Below are positions 9,083 to 17,850 of a DNA stretch of 64,000 nt, in pieces. The position numbers and the translations under genes are program-made. The notes beneath the pieces are model-generated. The model was given only the letters and a program-made list of their open reading frames with translations, did no database searches and was not told the DNA's origin. The stretch spans positions 3,085,470 through 3,149,469 of the forward strand of contig NZ_CP059557.1 of assembly GCF_022828475.1 (NCBI RefSeq), given 5' to 3'. How positions within the stretch are numbered: position 1 is the stretch's first letter; the number at the start of each line of letters is the position of its first letter. Origin of the DNA: Saccharopolyspora gloriosae (GTDB taxonomy: Bacteria > Actinomycetota > Actinomycetes > Mycobacteriales > Pseudonocardiaceae).

Positions 9083-10252
9083 ATGAGCGGACGGTCGAGC
9101 CGGTTGGCGGCTGCTTGGGCGACGGCACTCGTGGCAGGGGTTTTCGGAACAGTCAACGTGATTCTCGCGCTGGACGCCCCGATGGTGGACCTCCGCGTCT
9201 ATCAAGCCGCCGGCCAGGTCGTGCTCACCGGTGGCGAGTTGTACTCGGCACCGGTGCGGCCCGATTTCTTCTTCACCTATCCGCCGTTCGCCGCTGTGGT
9301 ATTCGCGCCTCTGGGCCTGCTGAGAGTGGGGCCGGCGCAGGCCGGGATGGTGTTGCTCAACTGCGTGCTGCTGCTCTTCGCCGCCTGGCGTTCGTGGCGC
9401 TCGATCGGTGTCCGGGCTCCCTGGATGCTTGTGCCGGCGGTGATCGCCTCGGCCGGCGCCGCGTTCCTCATCGAGGCCGTTTACACGAACTTTCACGACG
9501 GTCAGATCAATCTTCTGTTGCTCGCCTTGGTGTTGGCTGACATGACAGGGCCGAAGGAGGGCCGGTTACGAGGTGCGGGAATCGGTATCGCGGCCGGGAT
9601 GAAGCTGACACCGCTGATCTTCGTGATCCTGCTGGTGGTTCTCGGGCGGAGGCGGCACGCCGCCGGTGCGACCGCGTGGGCGGCAGGGACGGCGCTGCTG
9701 CTTTTCGTGGTGTTGCCCGGTCCTTCGGGTCGAGTACTGGTTTTCGGGCGTGTTCGCCAAGACGAGCCGGGTCTTCCCCGACCAGACTTCACGCCACAAC
9801 CAGTCCCTGCGCGGAATGCTGCTCAAATCCGGCGTACCCGAACCCGCGGCCACCTGGGTGTGGCTACTCCTCGTGGCGTTGGCCGGGATCGTCGTACTCG
9901 CCGTCGTCGCGACGAAGACCCTTGAGCCGTTGTTCGTACTGTCGTTGGTCGGTCTGTATGCGGCAGCGGTGACGCCATGGGCGTGGGGCACCACTGGGTG
10001 TGGCTGGTGCCCTTGGGCGTCTTCCTCGTGTCGGTCATGCGTGACGCGAGCCGTCGGTGGCTTTGGCTACCCGGTCTGGTGCTGCTGCCGGGCACCGCAC
10101 CACAGCTGCTGGCTTTGGCCGATCCTCAGTACGATTGCGAGATCCCAGTCCTTTCGAGCGGGCCACTCGCGTTCCTGATGGGGAACTTCTATGTCCTGCT
10201 GTTCGTCGCCGTGCTCGCCACTGCCGTGGTCGACCGCCGCCGGTCCTGTTGA
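9083..10252 (+). pseudogene. DUF2029/GT87-type polyprenol-phosphate mannosyltransferase-like membrane protein, two frameshifts
   Basis: A polytopic GT-C membrane glycosyltransferase. Segment 1 (9083 to about 9728) shows VDLRVYQAAGQVVLTGGELY, FTYPPFAAVVFAP and FHDGQINLLLLALVLAD. Homology then continues one frame over (EYWFSGVFAKTSRVFPDQTSRHNQSLRGML, about 9729-9990) and returns to the first frame (HHWVWLVPLGVFLVSVM to the stop at 10252). The first shift is one extra G in the GGG at about 9727-9729. The second is one missing base in the GGGG run near 9991. Both lie in G runs, so sequencing error is as likely as real decay. Segment sequences are otherwise well preserved. Confidence 0.7.
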
Positions 10253-10266
10253 ACGCAACAGGACCG
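10241..10266. terminator. Bidirectional hairpin between convergent genes
   Basis: A perfect 10-bp stem, CGGTCCTGTT / AACAGGACCG, with loop GAACGC spans the stop codon of the rightward glycosyltransferase and faces the leftward gene ending at 10279. It lacks a long U tract but is well placed to end transcription from both sides. Confidence 0.7.
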
Positions 10267-10278
10267 ATCCTTCCGCGT

Positions 10279-10948
10279 TCACGACAGGTCGTACAGAGCG
10301 GGCCACAGCCGGTCCCAGGTGCCCGACGTCCCCGTCACCAGCCACATCGGCGTGCCTGCCGTGGCCACCCGTCCAGGCAGCGTGATCGGCACTGACCCGG
10401 CAGGGGACAGTCCGGTGGCGGAGGCGCGGAGCATGGCGGGCACCGTTCCCGCGAACGATCGTCTCCGCGCTCTGAGGAGGACGGGACAGCCCCCAGCAAC
10501 CCCAGTTCGGACTGTGGGCTTCGATCCCCTCTCGCCGCAGGGCACTGGCCACCCAGCAATACTCGGTGACCACTATCGCGCCGGTGTGCGCGGCGGCCGC
10601 CCTCGCCACGGCCGAAGTCGTCTTCGGCCAACCCAGTTCCCCGTCAGGTACGGGAATCCAGGAGTGGGTGCGTACCAGGCTGAGCGGCCATACCGGTAAC
10701 ACCAGCACGACGGCGACGATGGCGCTGGCCACCTTGGCGGCTGAACCGGCAAGCACGTGCCATCGCCGGGGGTGGTGTTCCGCGCACACCGCCGACGCCG
10801 CCCAGCACATCGGGAACATCCCCAGCAGGTAGTACGTCCGGCCCCCGCTCAGGAGCACGACCACGCCAAGGACGACGGTCGTGTACGCCAGGAAACGGTA
10901 GGGCCGCAGCTTCTCGTCCCGGAACAGGCGGGCCACCCGTGGCAGACC
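10279..10948 (-). pseudogene. C-terminal part of GT-C glycosyltransferase, out of frame with its N-terminus
   Basis: This continues the leftward glycosyltransferase that begins in the 12723-10849 frame. From about 10945 homology passes to a second frame (LPRVARLFRDEKLRPYRFLAYTTVVLGVVVLLSGGRTYYLLGMFP, then WVASALRREGIEAHSPNWGCWG). Near 10460 it passes back to the first frame (AGTVPAMLRASATGLSPAG to the stop at 10279). Each change needs one base, and the two compensate. As read, the protein truncates 31 residues after the first shift. Either these are errors in GC-rich sequence or the gene is dead. Confidence 0.6.
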
Positions 10949-12723
10949 ATCACCGCCCCGACGGGTAACCCGGCGGCGACCAGGAAACCGGCGAGCTTGG
11001 GCAGGCCGTCGCCGGCCTGTGTGACCTCGTTGGCGATCGCACGCCCGAACTCCAGTTGTGGCCATCCGTGTGCGATCTGCCACCAGAGCGCGGGTATCAC
11101 GCCCACCACGGCCACCGCCGCTCCCGGGACGAGCGCTTTCGGCGCCGGCAGTGCGGGCCGAGTACGGGACAGCGCCAAGCAGAGAAGGGCTACCAGCCAG
11201 AACGCGCCGATCAGCAGCTTCACGTGCACCGCTAGCGCGGTCACGACCCCGAGGGCGACCAGGTCTCGCTGGGACCCGGTGCGCAGTGATCGCACCACCA
11301 GCCAGATGGTCACAGTCCACATCATCGGGTCCGGCCCAGCGGTGTGCAGATGATGACCGGCCGCGAGATACCCGACCGCGACAGCAGCCGCGGTGGAGCA
11401 TTGTGCGCGCCTGCCGCCGCCCAGCTCCCGGGCGATCAGTGCGGCCGAGACCACGGCCACGCCGATCGCGAGTGCGGCGGGAAGGCTCAGCATGAACAGG
11501 GAACCGGGGGCCAGCCAGTCGAGGGCGGCCGCCAGCAGCGGGACGAGGGCGGGTTGGTCCGGATAGGACCAGTCCGGATTACGCCCGGACCAGATGAAAT
11601 ACAGCTCGTCACCGTGGTAGTCATAGCGGCCCGCGGTCAGCAGGAGCAGCACTGTCACCGAGACGGCGATGAGCAGGACCGGCCGGAGGGACACTGGCGA
11701 CATCCTGCTGGGAATGCCCATGCCAAGGATGCTGGCAGTGCAGGCGACCTTTTGGGAAGGTACCGGTTCAGCGGGGGTCAGCTCGCGCAGCCGTTCAAAA
11801 TGCGCGGGCAGCTCGCTCACGTAAGCGATGAGCTTCGGCAGCCAGTTTTTGGCACGCTGCTTGAGATCCTCGGGCAGCTGGGGGTCGTTTTCGAACTCGA
11901 TGAAGTCGTCGCTGGTTGCCCAGCCCAGTGTTTGCACGACCCGGTGCAGCGTGGTGTTGGGCTCTTGTGACGTGCCATACGCGGCGAAGAAGGCGGGTGG
12001 CAGGCCGGTGCCGTTGTAGAGGGAGGCGTGTTTGTGCAGCAGCGCGACTTCTTTCGCCGGGTCGCCCACCCTGGGGAAGTCCCAGTCGATCAGCGTCGCG
12101 CGATCCGCCGACACCAGCACGTTCCACATGTTGATGTCCCCGTGTCCCAGCGCCGATCGGGCTCCCCGCAGCGACGGGGCGGCCGTGTCGATGGCCAGGT
12201 GTAACTCGCCCAGCAGCGGGATCAGGTCCGGTGCCAGCCGGTGCAGCCCCCGGACGGAATCTTCCACGATCGCGTGCAGCTCGGCAGCAGGGTCTCTGGG
12301 AGTCAGTACGAAGCGCGAGGGGCCGAGGTCCTCGCCGGCGAGCCCGCGGGGGAAGGCGACCGCGTGCACCCGTGCGTACGCGGCACCGACGAGTTGCCAC
12401 ACCTGTTCCGTGTCGGTCCCTTCCTCGATATGGTCGCCGAGCGTGGCGCCCTCGGCGAATTCCATGAGCGAGGCGTGTTCGTTGGCGGCGAGCAGTGCGG
12501 GGGCGGGAAGACCGTGCTGGGCAAGGAAAGACGCTCTGGCGGTCTCAGGCTCCCTGGCCTCGGTGAAGACGCGGAGGACGGCCTTGCTCTCGTCCGCGAA
12601 GGTGATTACCACGATCGTGTGCTCGAATCCGCGGCCGGTCAACGGGGACAGCTCCACCATCTGTGGCAGGCCGGCGGCGGCGACTAGTTCCCCAGCCAGC
12701 ACCTGTATCTCTTGGGAGATCAT
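10849..12723 (-). CDS. APH-type phosphotransferase fused to ArnT/PMT-like GT-C glycosyltransferase N-terminus
   Basis: One open frame of 624 residues. Residues 1 to about 320 form a small-molecule kinase of the APH/choline-kinase fold, with ALGHGDINMWNVL (catalytic loop) and LIDWDFPRVGDPAKE (metal site). From about residue 345 a polytopic membrane domain begins, with YDYHGDELYFIWSGRNPDWSYPDQP (the acidic first-loop motif of PMT/ArnT enzymes). The frame then derails near 10945. No stop separates the two parts; an internal ATG (MSPVSLRP, near 11703) could start the glycosyltransferase alone. The fusion may be natural, or a stop may have been lost. Confidence 0.65.
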   Translation of the reverse strand: MISQEIQVLAGELVAAAGLPQMVELSPLTGRGFEHTIVVITFADESKAVLRVFTEAREPETARASFLAQHGLPAPALLAANEHASLMEFAEGATLGDHIEEGTDTEQVWQLVGAAYARVHAVAFPRGLAGEDLGPSRFVLTPRDPAAELHAIVEDSVRGLHRLAPDLIPLLGELHLAIDTAAPSLRGARSALGHGDINMWNVLVSADRATLIDWDFPRVGDPAKEVALLHKHASLYNGTGLPPAFFAAYGTSQEPNTTLHRVVQTLGWATSDDFIEFENDPQLPEDLKQRAKNWLPKLIAYVSELPAHFERLRELTPAEPVPSQKVACTASILGMGIPSRMSPVSLRPVLLIAVSVTVLLLLTAGRYDYHGDELYFIWSGRNPDWSYPDQPALVPLLAAALDWLAPGSLFMLSLPAALAIGVAVVSAALIARELGGGRRAQCSTAAAVAVGYLAAGHHLHTAGPDPMMWTVTIWLVVRSLRTGSQRDLVALGVVTALAVHVKLLIGAFWLVALLCLALSRTRPALPAPKALVPGAAVAVVGVIPALWWQIAHGWPQLEFGRAIANEVTQAGDGLPKLAGFLVAAGLPVGAVMVCHGWPACSGTRSCGPTVSWRTRPSSLAWSCS

Positions 12724-13079
12724 GCAATCCAGCGTAACAGTCAGCGTTCAGCTGCTCGGTGCCGATCTTCTCGTCAGCGGTGGAGGATTCGGACGCGCCG
12801 CGAGATACTCAGCCGACAACGGCTGGAATCCTGAAACTCACCATTGCTGTTGACGAAAAAGAACACCATGCCGAGAATGATCCCGCGACGGCGTAGGCAG
12901 ACGTGGCCTGCCACGATCAGAGCCGTCCTAAGTGGAGCGTCGAATTGGAATGAACCTTCCAGGGGCTCGTCCGGTTCGACGTTGCCGCGTATCGGAAATC
13001 GGCGCAGCGCGTACTGCCTCCATCGCACGCACCGCCTCAGGGCCAGCGAAACCGGGCACTTCACTACAGAGATCGTTGA
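12724..13079. other. Stretch without recognisable gene
   Basis: About 355 bases between the last biosynthesis-side gene and the integrase remnant. Short frames exist on both strands but none shows a domain, start context or conserved look. It marks the change from chromosome-like genes to mobile-element debris. Confidence 0.4.
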
Positions 13080-13410
13080 CCTTCGCGTCGTCGAACGGCC
13101 CCGGCAAACGTGTGCAGGAGCCTATGGTGTCCGTCTCGATCAGGCGCACGACAGCGCTGAAGACGCAATTGCCGCTGCCCGGCAGTGGTGCACGACCAGG
13201 CTGCGGCCCATCCGCCTGTACGACCTCCGGCAGCGGCACTCCTCGATCACCGTGACCATGGACGCCTGCACCACGGTCCTGTCCGAGATCGCGCTCGCGG
13301 CGGCCGAGGCGACGGCCAAGCTCATCCCCGGGAACCCAGCCCGACAGCTCGGGCTCGTCTCGGGCGCGGATCAGACCACAACGGACCTCAAAGAAGTGGA
13401 GGAAAAGCGT
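13080..13410 (+). pseudogene. Tyrosine integrase remnant (C-terminal pieces)
   Basis: In the frame running through 13539, residues RLRPIRLYDLRQ directly abut HSSITVTMDACTTVLSEIALAAAEATAKLIPG. In intact phage and ICE integrases, PIRLHDLRH is followed by about 30 residues before LGHSSITVTMDTYTTVLPE...AAEATA. Here that middle, holding the active-site His/Arg context, has been deleted, and the catalytic Tyr position (DTY) reads DAC. The N-terminal two thirds are unrecognisable. It lies 55 bases from a tRNA-Lys 3' fragment, the expected attachment site for such an integrase. Confidence 0.65.
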
Positions 13411-13462
13411 CCACATGACACAAAGCCCCACGTCATCGGAACCGAAAACGTGGGGCTTGGGT

Positions 13463-13519
13463 GTGCGCCATCAGGGACTCGAACCCCGAACCCGCTGGTT
13501 AAGAGCCAGCGACACTCTG
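13463..13519 (-). repeat. 3' fragment of tRNA-Lys(CTT), putative attachment-site half
   Basis: Reading the minus strand, the anticodon stem-loop CGCTGG-CTCTTAA-CCAGCG (anticodon CTT, Lys), the variable region, the T-arm (GGGGTTCGAGTCCC) and the acceptor 3' strand GGCGCAC are all present. The 5' acceptor strand and most of the D-arm are missing. A tRNA 3' half beside an integrase remnant is the classic att junction made when an element integrates into the 3' end of a tRNA gene. Confidence 0.75.
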
Positions 13520-13586
13520 TGTCGGATGGTGTCGAGTGATGCCGAACAAGACCTTTTCGTCTGCTCACAGCGTGTCCACGGTGTCG

Positions 13587-15513
13587 GTGTCAATGTATGG
13601 GCTCAGGAGATCTTTGACGTTTCGTTCTCGGGACATGCTTGACCGTCTGGGGCGTTCGTGATCGTGTCCCTGGGTGGATCAGCAGGCGGTGGCGGAGTTT
13701 CGGTATCGCGCGGTGTGCGAGGTGCTGGGTGGATCGCCGATTGGTGAGGTCGCGACTCGCTATGGGACGACTCGACAGTCACTTCACGCGTGGCGGCAAC
13801 GGTTTCAGCAGGAAGGCAAGCCGGGCCTGGCCGATCGCTCACGCCGACCACGCACCAGCCCGAACAGGGTTCCGGCCGAAGTCGAGGCGCTGATCTGCAA
13901 GTTACGGCGGGAACATCCCCGCTGGGGCGCCCGGCGAATCAGCTACGAGCTCGGGTTACGTGGTCTCACTGTGGCTCCGGCACGAGCGACCGTGCATCGA
14001 GTCCTGACTCGCAACGGGCTGATCGATCCACACGCCCAGCAGCACAAGCGTAAGTACAAGCGTTGGCAACGCCAGACCCCGATGCATTTGTGGGAACTCG
14101 ACATCGTCGGCGGCGTCCCGCTGGCTGACGGCCGAGAATGCAAGCTGGTGACCGGAATCGATGACCACTCCCGGTTCGTGGTGATCGCCGCGGTCGTCGT
14201 AGTCGCCAACAGCCGTGCGGTGTGTGAGGCATTCACCTCGGCGATGCGCCGCTACGGCGTGCCCTCGGAAGTGTTGTCGGACAACGGGAAACAGTTCACT
14301 GGCCGCCATCAACGCCCGCATCCGGTGGAGGTGTTGTTCGAAACGATCTGCCGACACAACGGCATCACCCAGCGCCTGACCAAACCCCGTTCACCCACCA
14401 CCACCGGCAAGATCGAACGGTTCCACAAGACGCTCCGGGCCGAATTCCTCGACCACGTCGCCCCTTTCGAATCCCTCGACGCCGCGCAGGCCGCAGTCGA
14501 CGGCTGGGTCGAGAGCTACAACCATCAACGCCCGCACCAATCACTGGACATGGCGACCCCGGCCAGCCTGTTCCGGCCGAACGGCCCCACACGCATCGAC
14601 AGCCCCAACTTGCGCAAGCCGAGCCCGAAGCCTCCTCATCGTTGGTGGTGGATGTGATCGAGCCTCCTGTGCAGGCTCCCAGTGCGACGGCGGTGGAGTT
14701 CGAACTTCGGGTCCCGCCCAGCGGTGAAACGAGCCTCGTCTCGGGCAAACAAACGATCTCCCTGCACCGCAGCCTGGCAGGACGAACCGTGAACATCTGG
14801 GCCGGCCTGCGCAGCATCCACATCACCCTGGACGGCAACCTGCTGCGCACCCTCTCCTCCCGACTCGCACCCGAGGACCTGGCGACCCTGACCATGCGCG
14901 GAGCACACCCAGCCGGGCCGCCACCGGCCAAGCCGGCGCTGCAACGACTCAACGGCCTGCCCACGATCCCCGCCGGTGAAGCCGTCGAGGTCGACCGTCG
15001 TGTTACCAAAGACGGCATCGTCAGCCTCGCCGGCGACACACACCTGGTCGGGTTCGCCTACGCCGGCCGCACCGTGACCCTGCGCCTGGACGGCCACCTC
15101 ATGCACGCCATCGCCGACAACGCACTCATCGGCACCTGGCCCTGCCCTCTCTCCACCGAACGGCTGCCCCGGTTGACCGGAGCCCGCTCACCCTCCACGC
15201 CGCTGCCGCCACCTCCGCTGCCCGCGGGATCGCTGCACGTCCAACGACGAGTGCACGAAACCGGGCGATTCATGGTCGCCAAACAACGCATCAAGCTCGG
15301 CAAACGCCACGCAGGCAAGCTCGTCACCGTCGTCATCGAAGACACCCACCTGCGCGTCCTGCACAACGGCGAAGAGATCGCCCTGCGCCCCCGCCGCAAC
15401 CTCGCACCCATCACCCCGGCTCTACACCACAGGCAAAGGCGCCAAACCAGCCGACGGTTAACCATGTCCCGAGCACAAACGGTCAAAGATCTCCCGAGAC
15501 CACACAGCGACAC
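13587..15513 (+). mobile_element. IS481-type insertion sequence with about 50-bp terminal inverted repeats
   Basis: The left end starting GTGTCAATGTATGG at 13587 and running to GGACATG at about 13636 is repeated inverted at 15463-15513 (CATGTCCCGAGC to GCGACAC), with AGATCTTTGAC and CTCGGGACATG identical. The element is about 1.93 kb and carries a DDE transposase plus a second frame of tandem beta domains. I see no clear target duplication at the flanks. The left tip is about 70 bases from the tRNA-Lys fragment. Confidence 0.8.
13674..14657 (+). CDS. IS481 family DDE transposase
   Basis: 327 residues starting at GTG (MDQQAVAEFRYRAVCEVLGG). N-terminal helix-turn-helix: SPIGEVATRYGTTRQSLHAWRQRFQQEG. 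Catalytic DDE: Asp in LWELDIVGG, Asp in VLSDNGKQF, and Glu in TTGKIERFHKTL. The HQRPHQSL motif follows. Its stop overlaps the next frame by 16 bases, and the downstream frame lies in the -1 register, so a frameshifted long product is possible. The gene is complete and flanked by good inverted repeats, so the copy may still be active. Confidence 0.9.
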   Translation: MDQQAVAEFRYRAVCEVLGGSPIGEVATRYGTTRQSLHAWRQRFQQEGKPGLADRSRRPRTSPNRVPAEVEALICKLRREHPRWGARRISYELGLRGLTVAPARATVHRVLTRNGLIDPHAQQHKRKYKRWQRQTPMHLWELDIVGGVPLADGRECKLVTGIDDHSRFVVIAAVVVVANSRAVCEAFTSAMRRYGVPSEVLSDNGKQFTGRHQRPHPVEVLFETICRHNGITQRLTKPRSPTTTGKIERFHKTLRAEFLDHVAPFESLDAAQAAVDGWVESYNHQRPHQSLDMATPASLFRPNGPTRIDSPNLRKPSPKPPHRWWWM

Positions 15514-15568
15514 CCGAGCCCCGCGGAGCCGGAGGACTCCGCGGACGAGGACGAAGAAACCTGAATGA
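14642..15568 (+). CDS. IS481-associated protein with three beta-barrel (transposase C-terminal type) repeats
   Basis: 308 residues, in the -1 frame relative to the transposase and overlapping its 3' end. Three similar units of about 55 residues are visible: VEFELRVPPSGETSLVSGKQ..., VEVDRRVTKDGIVSLAGDTH...YAGRTVTLRLDG, and LHVQRRVHETGRFMVAKQRIKLG. Similar small beta-barrels form the C-terminus of many actinobacterial IS3/IS481 transposases, so this is probably a transposase C-terminal extension made separately or by frameshifting. TTG 14642 or GTG 14645/14648 could start it. The last 20-30 residues read through the terminal inverted repeat. Confidence 0.6.
   Translation: MVVDVIEPPVQAPSATAVEFELRVPPSGETSLVSGKQTISLHRSLAGRTVNIWAGLRSIHITLDGNLLRTLSSRLAPEDLATLTMRGAHPAGPPPAKPALQRLNGLPTIPAGEAVEVDRRVTKDGIVSLAGDTHLVGFAYAGRTVTLRLDGHLMHAIADNALIGTWPCPLSTERLPRLTGARSPSTPLPPPPLPAGSLHVQRRVHETGRFMVAKQRIKLGKRHAGKLVTVVIEDTHLRVLHNGEEIALRPRRNLAPITPALHHRQRRQTSRRLTMSRAQTVKDLPRPHSDTRAPRSRRTPRTRTKKPE
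15521..15544. terminator. Hairpin at the IS right flank
   Basis: Perfect 8-bp stem CCGCGGAG / CTCCGCGG with an 8-base loop, 8 bases outside the IS right tip. It could act as a terminator but has no U tract. Confidence 0.35.
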
Positions 15569-15639
15569 CCGGGTGCCCCTCTCCGCAGCTCGACCGTGGA
15601 TGAGGGGCGCCCTGGTCAGGTGCAGAAAGAAGTACGGCC

Positions 15640-17343
15640 ATGAAGGACTACGGCCACGATTCCAGACGACGGCTGTCACCACGTGAACGGCAGCTGGTGT
15701 ACGAACGCGCCGACGGCCGCTGCCAGCGCTGCGGCGCCGAATTGGGTCCCGCTTATCAGAACGCCCACTTGGCGGCGAATCGCAACGGTGGAGCCACGGA
15801 GATCGAGAACATGCAAGCGTGGTGCGCGCGCTGCAACCTCGGTCTCGGGGGACTGGATGCGGATTCGGTCCCGAACCTGATCTTGCGCGAGTGGCAGTGC
15901 GAGGCGCTGCGCACGATCTCGGAAACGTTGTTCCAAGACGGGGTCGCTACCTTGCACGCGGCTCCCGGTGCCGGGAAGACCATCTGCGCAGGGGTCTTGT
16001 TCAAGATTCTCCGCGATGCCGGATACGTGGAGCGCATGGTGGTGGTCGTGCCGAACAAGGCACTGGTGCGCCAATGGCGCAAGGAACTCGCCTTGCTCCG
16101 CATCCACGTGGATTCCGAACCGGTGGACGGGGCGATCGAACACACCGGCAAGGTCGGGGCGATCGTCAGCTACCAGTCATTGCCCGGTGCCGCCCCGCTG
16201 CACGAGATGCAACAGGCCCGCCGTCGCACGCTCGTCGTCCTCGACGAGGTGCACCACGTGGCGACCGACGCCTCCTGGGGACTCGCGGTGCAGAGCATGA
16301 TCGGTGACGTCACCGGAAACGACCTCCGGGCCGAGGCGGTGCTGAACATGACCGGGACCTTGTTCCGCTCCAGCCCGAAACGGCGCATCTCCACCGTTCG
16401 GTACGAACAGGTCCACACCGGAGAGGTGCCGAAACTCCAGGCCGTCGCGGACTACTCCGTGCTGGCACGCGAACTCATCCATGAGCACCTGCGTCCGCCG
16501 GACCTCTACGCGTACGGCGGCCGAGCCCGGTTCGTCGACGTGGTCGCGCAGCGCGAGGTCCACGCCGACATCGCCGACTTGGAGGAGTCGCCGCGCAACT
16601 CGGTGCTGCTGCAAGCCTGCACCTCGGGTGAATGGCTGCGCGGGTTCGCAGCGGAAGCGGTGCGGCTGCTCGAGAACCAGCTGCGGGCCATCGAATACGC
16701 GGAGCCGTTGAAGCTGCTGTTCGTCGCACCCACCCAAGAAGCCGCCCGGTCCGCGGCCCTGGCGTTGAACCGGGTCACCGGCCGGAGCTTCGCGCGGCTC
16801 GTCACCTCCGACGAACCCGGTGCACTGGACACCTTGCGACTCGCCGCTCAGGAGAACCGGTCCTGCGGGATCGTCGCCGTCCGAATGATCACCGAAGGGT
16901 TCGACTGCCCGCAGGTCTCCACCATCGCCTACGCCACCAACGTGACCGCACCGCTGTTCATCTCGCAGATGATGGCGCGCGCCATGCGCGTCACCGTGGC
17001 CGAACGCGAGCGCAACACCCCGCTGCCGGCGAACATCCTCGTTCCGGACCACCCGGTGCTGTGCGAGGCGTTCGCCGCGGCGCTGGCGAACACGATCCTG
17101 CCGGTCGACGACCGGGAGAGCGCCGAATTCGTGCCGAAAGATCTCGACGCACCGAGCAATCCGCGCTACGAACTGCTCGGTCTGGATGCGCCGTGGTTCA
17201 GTTCGGCGAGGGCGCTTGAACAGCCGGGCGGACCGGTCAGTCCACGGGAAGTCGAAGCTGCCACCGCGATTTGCGAGAAGCTGTACATCCCGGTCGTGCT
17301 GGCACCCAGAGTGGCGCTCGGGTTCCGGGACTGGAATGAGTGA
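15640..17343 (+). CDS. HNH domain - DEAH-box SF2 helicase fusion
   Basis: 567 residues. Residues 20-70 are an HNH-type zinc module (C28xxC31, NAHLAANRNGG with His43, AWCARCN with C62xxC65). A superfamily 2 helicase follows: Walker A AAPGAGKT (107-114), DEVHH (202-206), motif III-like MTGTLFR, and the C-terminal lobe with MITEGFDCPQVSTIAYATNVTAP and QMMARAMR. SF2 translocases joined to nuclease-like domains are common in phage defence and restriction, so it is a candidate defence cargo gene (inference). It has an ATG start, no obvious partner gene, and lies alone between the IS and the regulator operon. Confidence 0.8.
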   Translation: MKDYGHDSRRRLSPRERQLVYERADGRCQRCGAELGPAYQNAHLAANRNGGATEIENMQAWCARCNLGLGGLDADSVPNLILREWQCEALRTISETLFQDGVATLHAAPGAGKTICAGVLFKILRDAGYVERMVVVVPNKALVRQWRKELALLRIHVDSEPVDGAIEHTGKVGAIVSYQSLPGAAPLHEMQQARRRTLVVLDEVHHVATDASWGLAVQSMIGDVTGNDLRAEAVLNMTGTLFRSSPKRRISTVRYEQVHTGEVPKLQAVADYSVLARELIHEHLRPPDLYAYGGRARFVDVVAQREVHADIADLEESPRNSVLLQACTSGEWLRGFAAEAVRLLENQLRAIEYAEPLKLLFVAPTQEAARSAALALNRVTGRSFARLVTSDEPGALDTLRLAAQENRSCGIVAVRMITEGFDCPQVSTIAYATNVTAPLFISQMMARAMRVTVAERERNTPLPANILVPDHPVLCEAFAAALANTILPVDDRESAEFVPKDLDAPSNPRYELLGLDAPWFSSARALEQPGGPVSPREVEAATAICEKLYIPVVLAPRVALGFRDWNE

Positions 17344-17850
17344 CCCTGGTAGTCCAGTAGAGCTGAGCGCGATCATCGCCGCGAGCGCGTGGTCGTGCTC
17401 AGGCCGCGCGAGCGGTGCAGTTCGGGTACAGCCAGGCCTAGCCGCTCGCATCGTGTTTCCGCAGTTCAAAGTACTGTGCGGATCGGGTAAGATTCAGTAA
17501 GCGTTTACACTCGATCTCCACGTGACGCCGCTCGCGATGATCTTTGAAAAGCCAGGTCAACCGACCTCGGTGACGCAGTCCCTGTCACCGGCTCTTCGAG
17601 CCGGTCCTCATTGCTGCACGGCGCATGCCTCCTCCTCGCGCGCGACGAACGACTGAACCGCGCCGCCGGACCGCACGGGACTGGAAAGGGGCGTAGAACA
17701 GGGCTCGCACGACTTGGTGCGCGCGGGCGGCAAGTACGCCTACCCGCCGGAAACGCCGTTCAAGCGATAGACCCTTGACCTCCATGTCAGGAGGACCAGC
17801 CGTGCTGGTTGGGCATCGATCTAGCTTGCGTTCGGTGTCACAAGGTTTAG
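17344..17850. other. Intergenic stretch with a hairpin, no confident gene
   Basis: About 500 bases. At 17587-17605 an 8-bp stem ACCGGCTC/GAGCCGGT with loop TTC could be a terminator for the helicase gene. Near 17498-17512 lies an AT-rich near-dyad (GTAAGCGTTTAC). A short frame ending at 17770 (GSHDLVRAGGKYAYPPETPFKR) looks coding-like but has no recognisable start or domain. Confidence 0.4.

Noticed and set aside
12774-13431. Two leftward frames beside the integrase remnant
   Set aside because: No recognisable domain, poor starts, and overlap with the integrase remnant on the other strand.
13463-13519. Possible functional tRNA-Lys
   Set aside because: No 5' acceptor strand or full D-arm can be found upstream, so it is only a 3' fragment.
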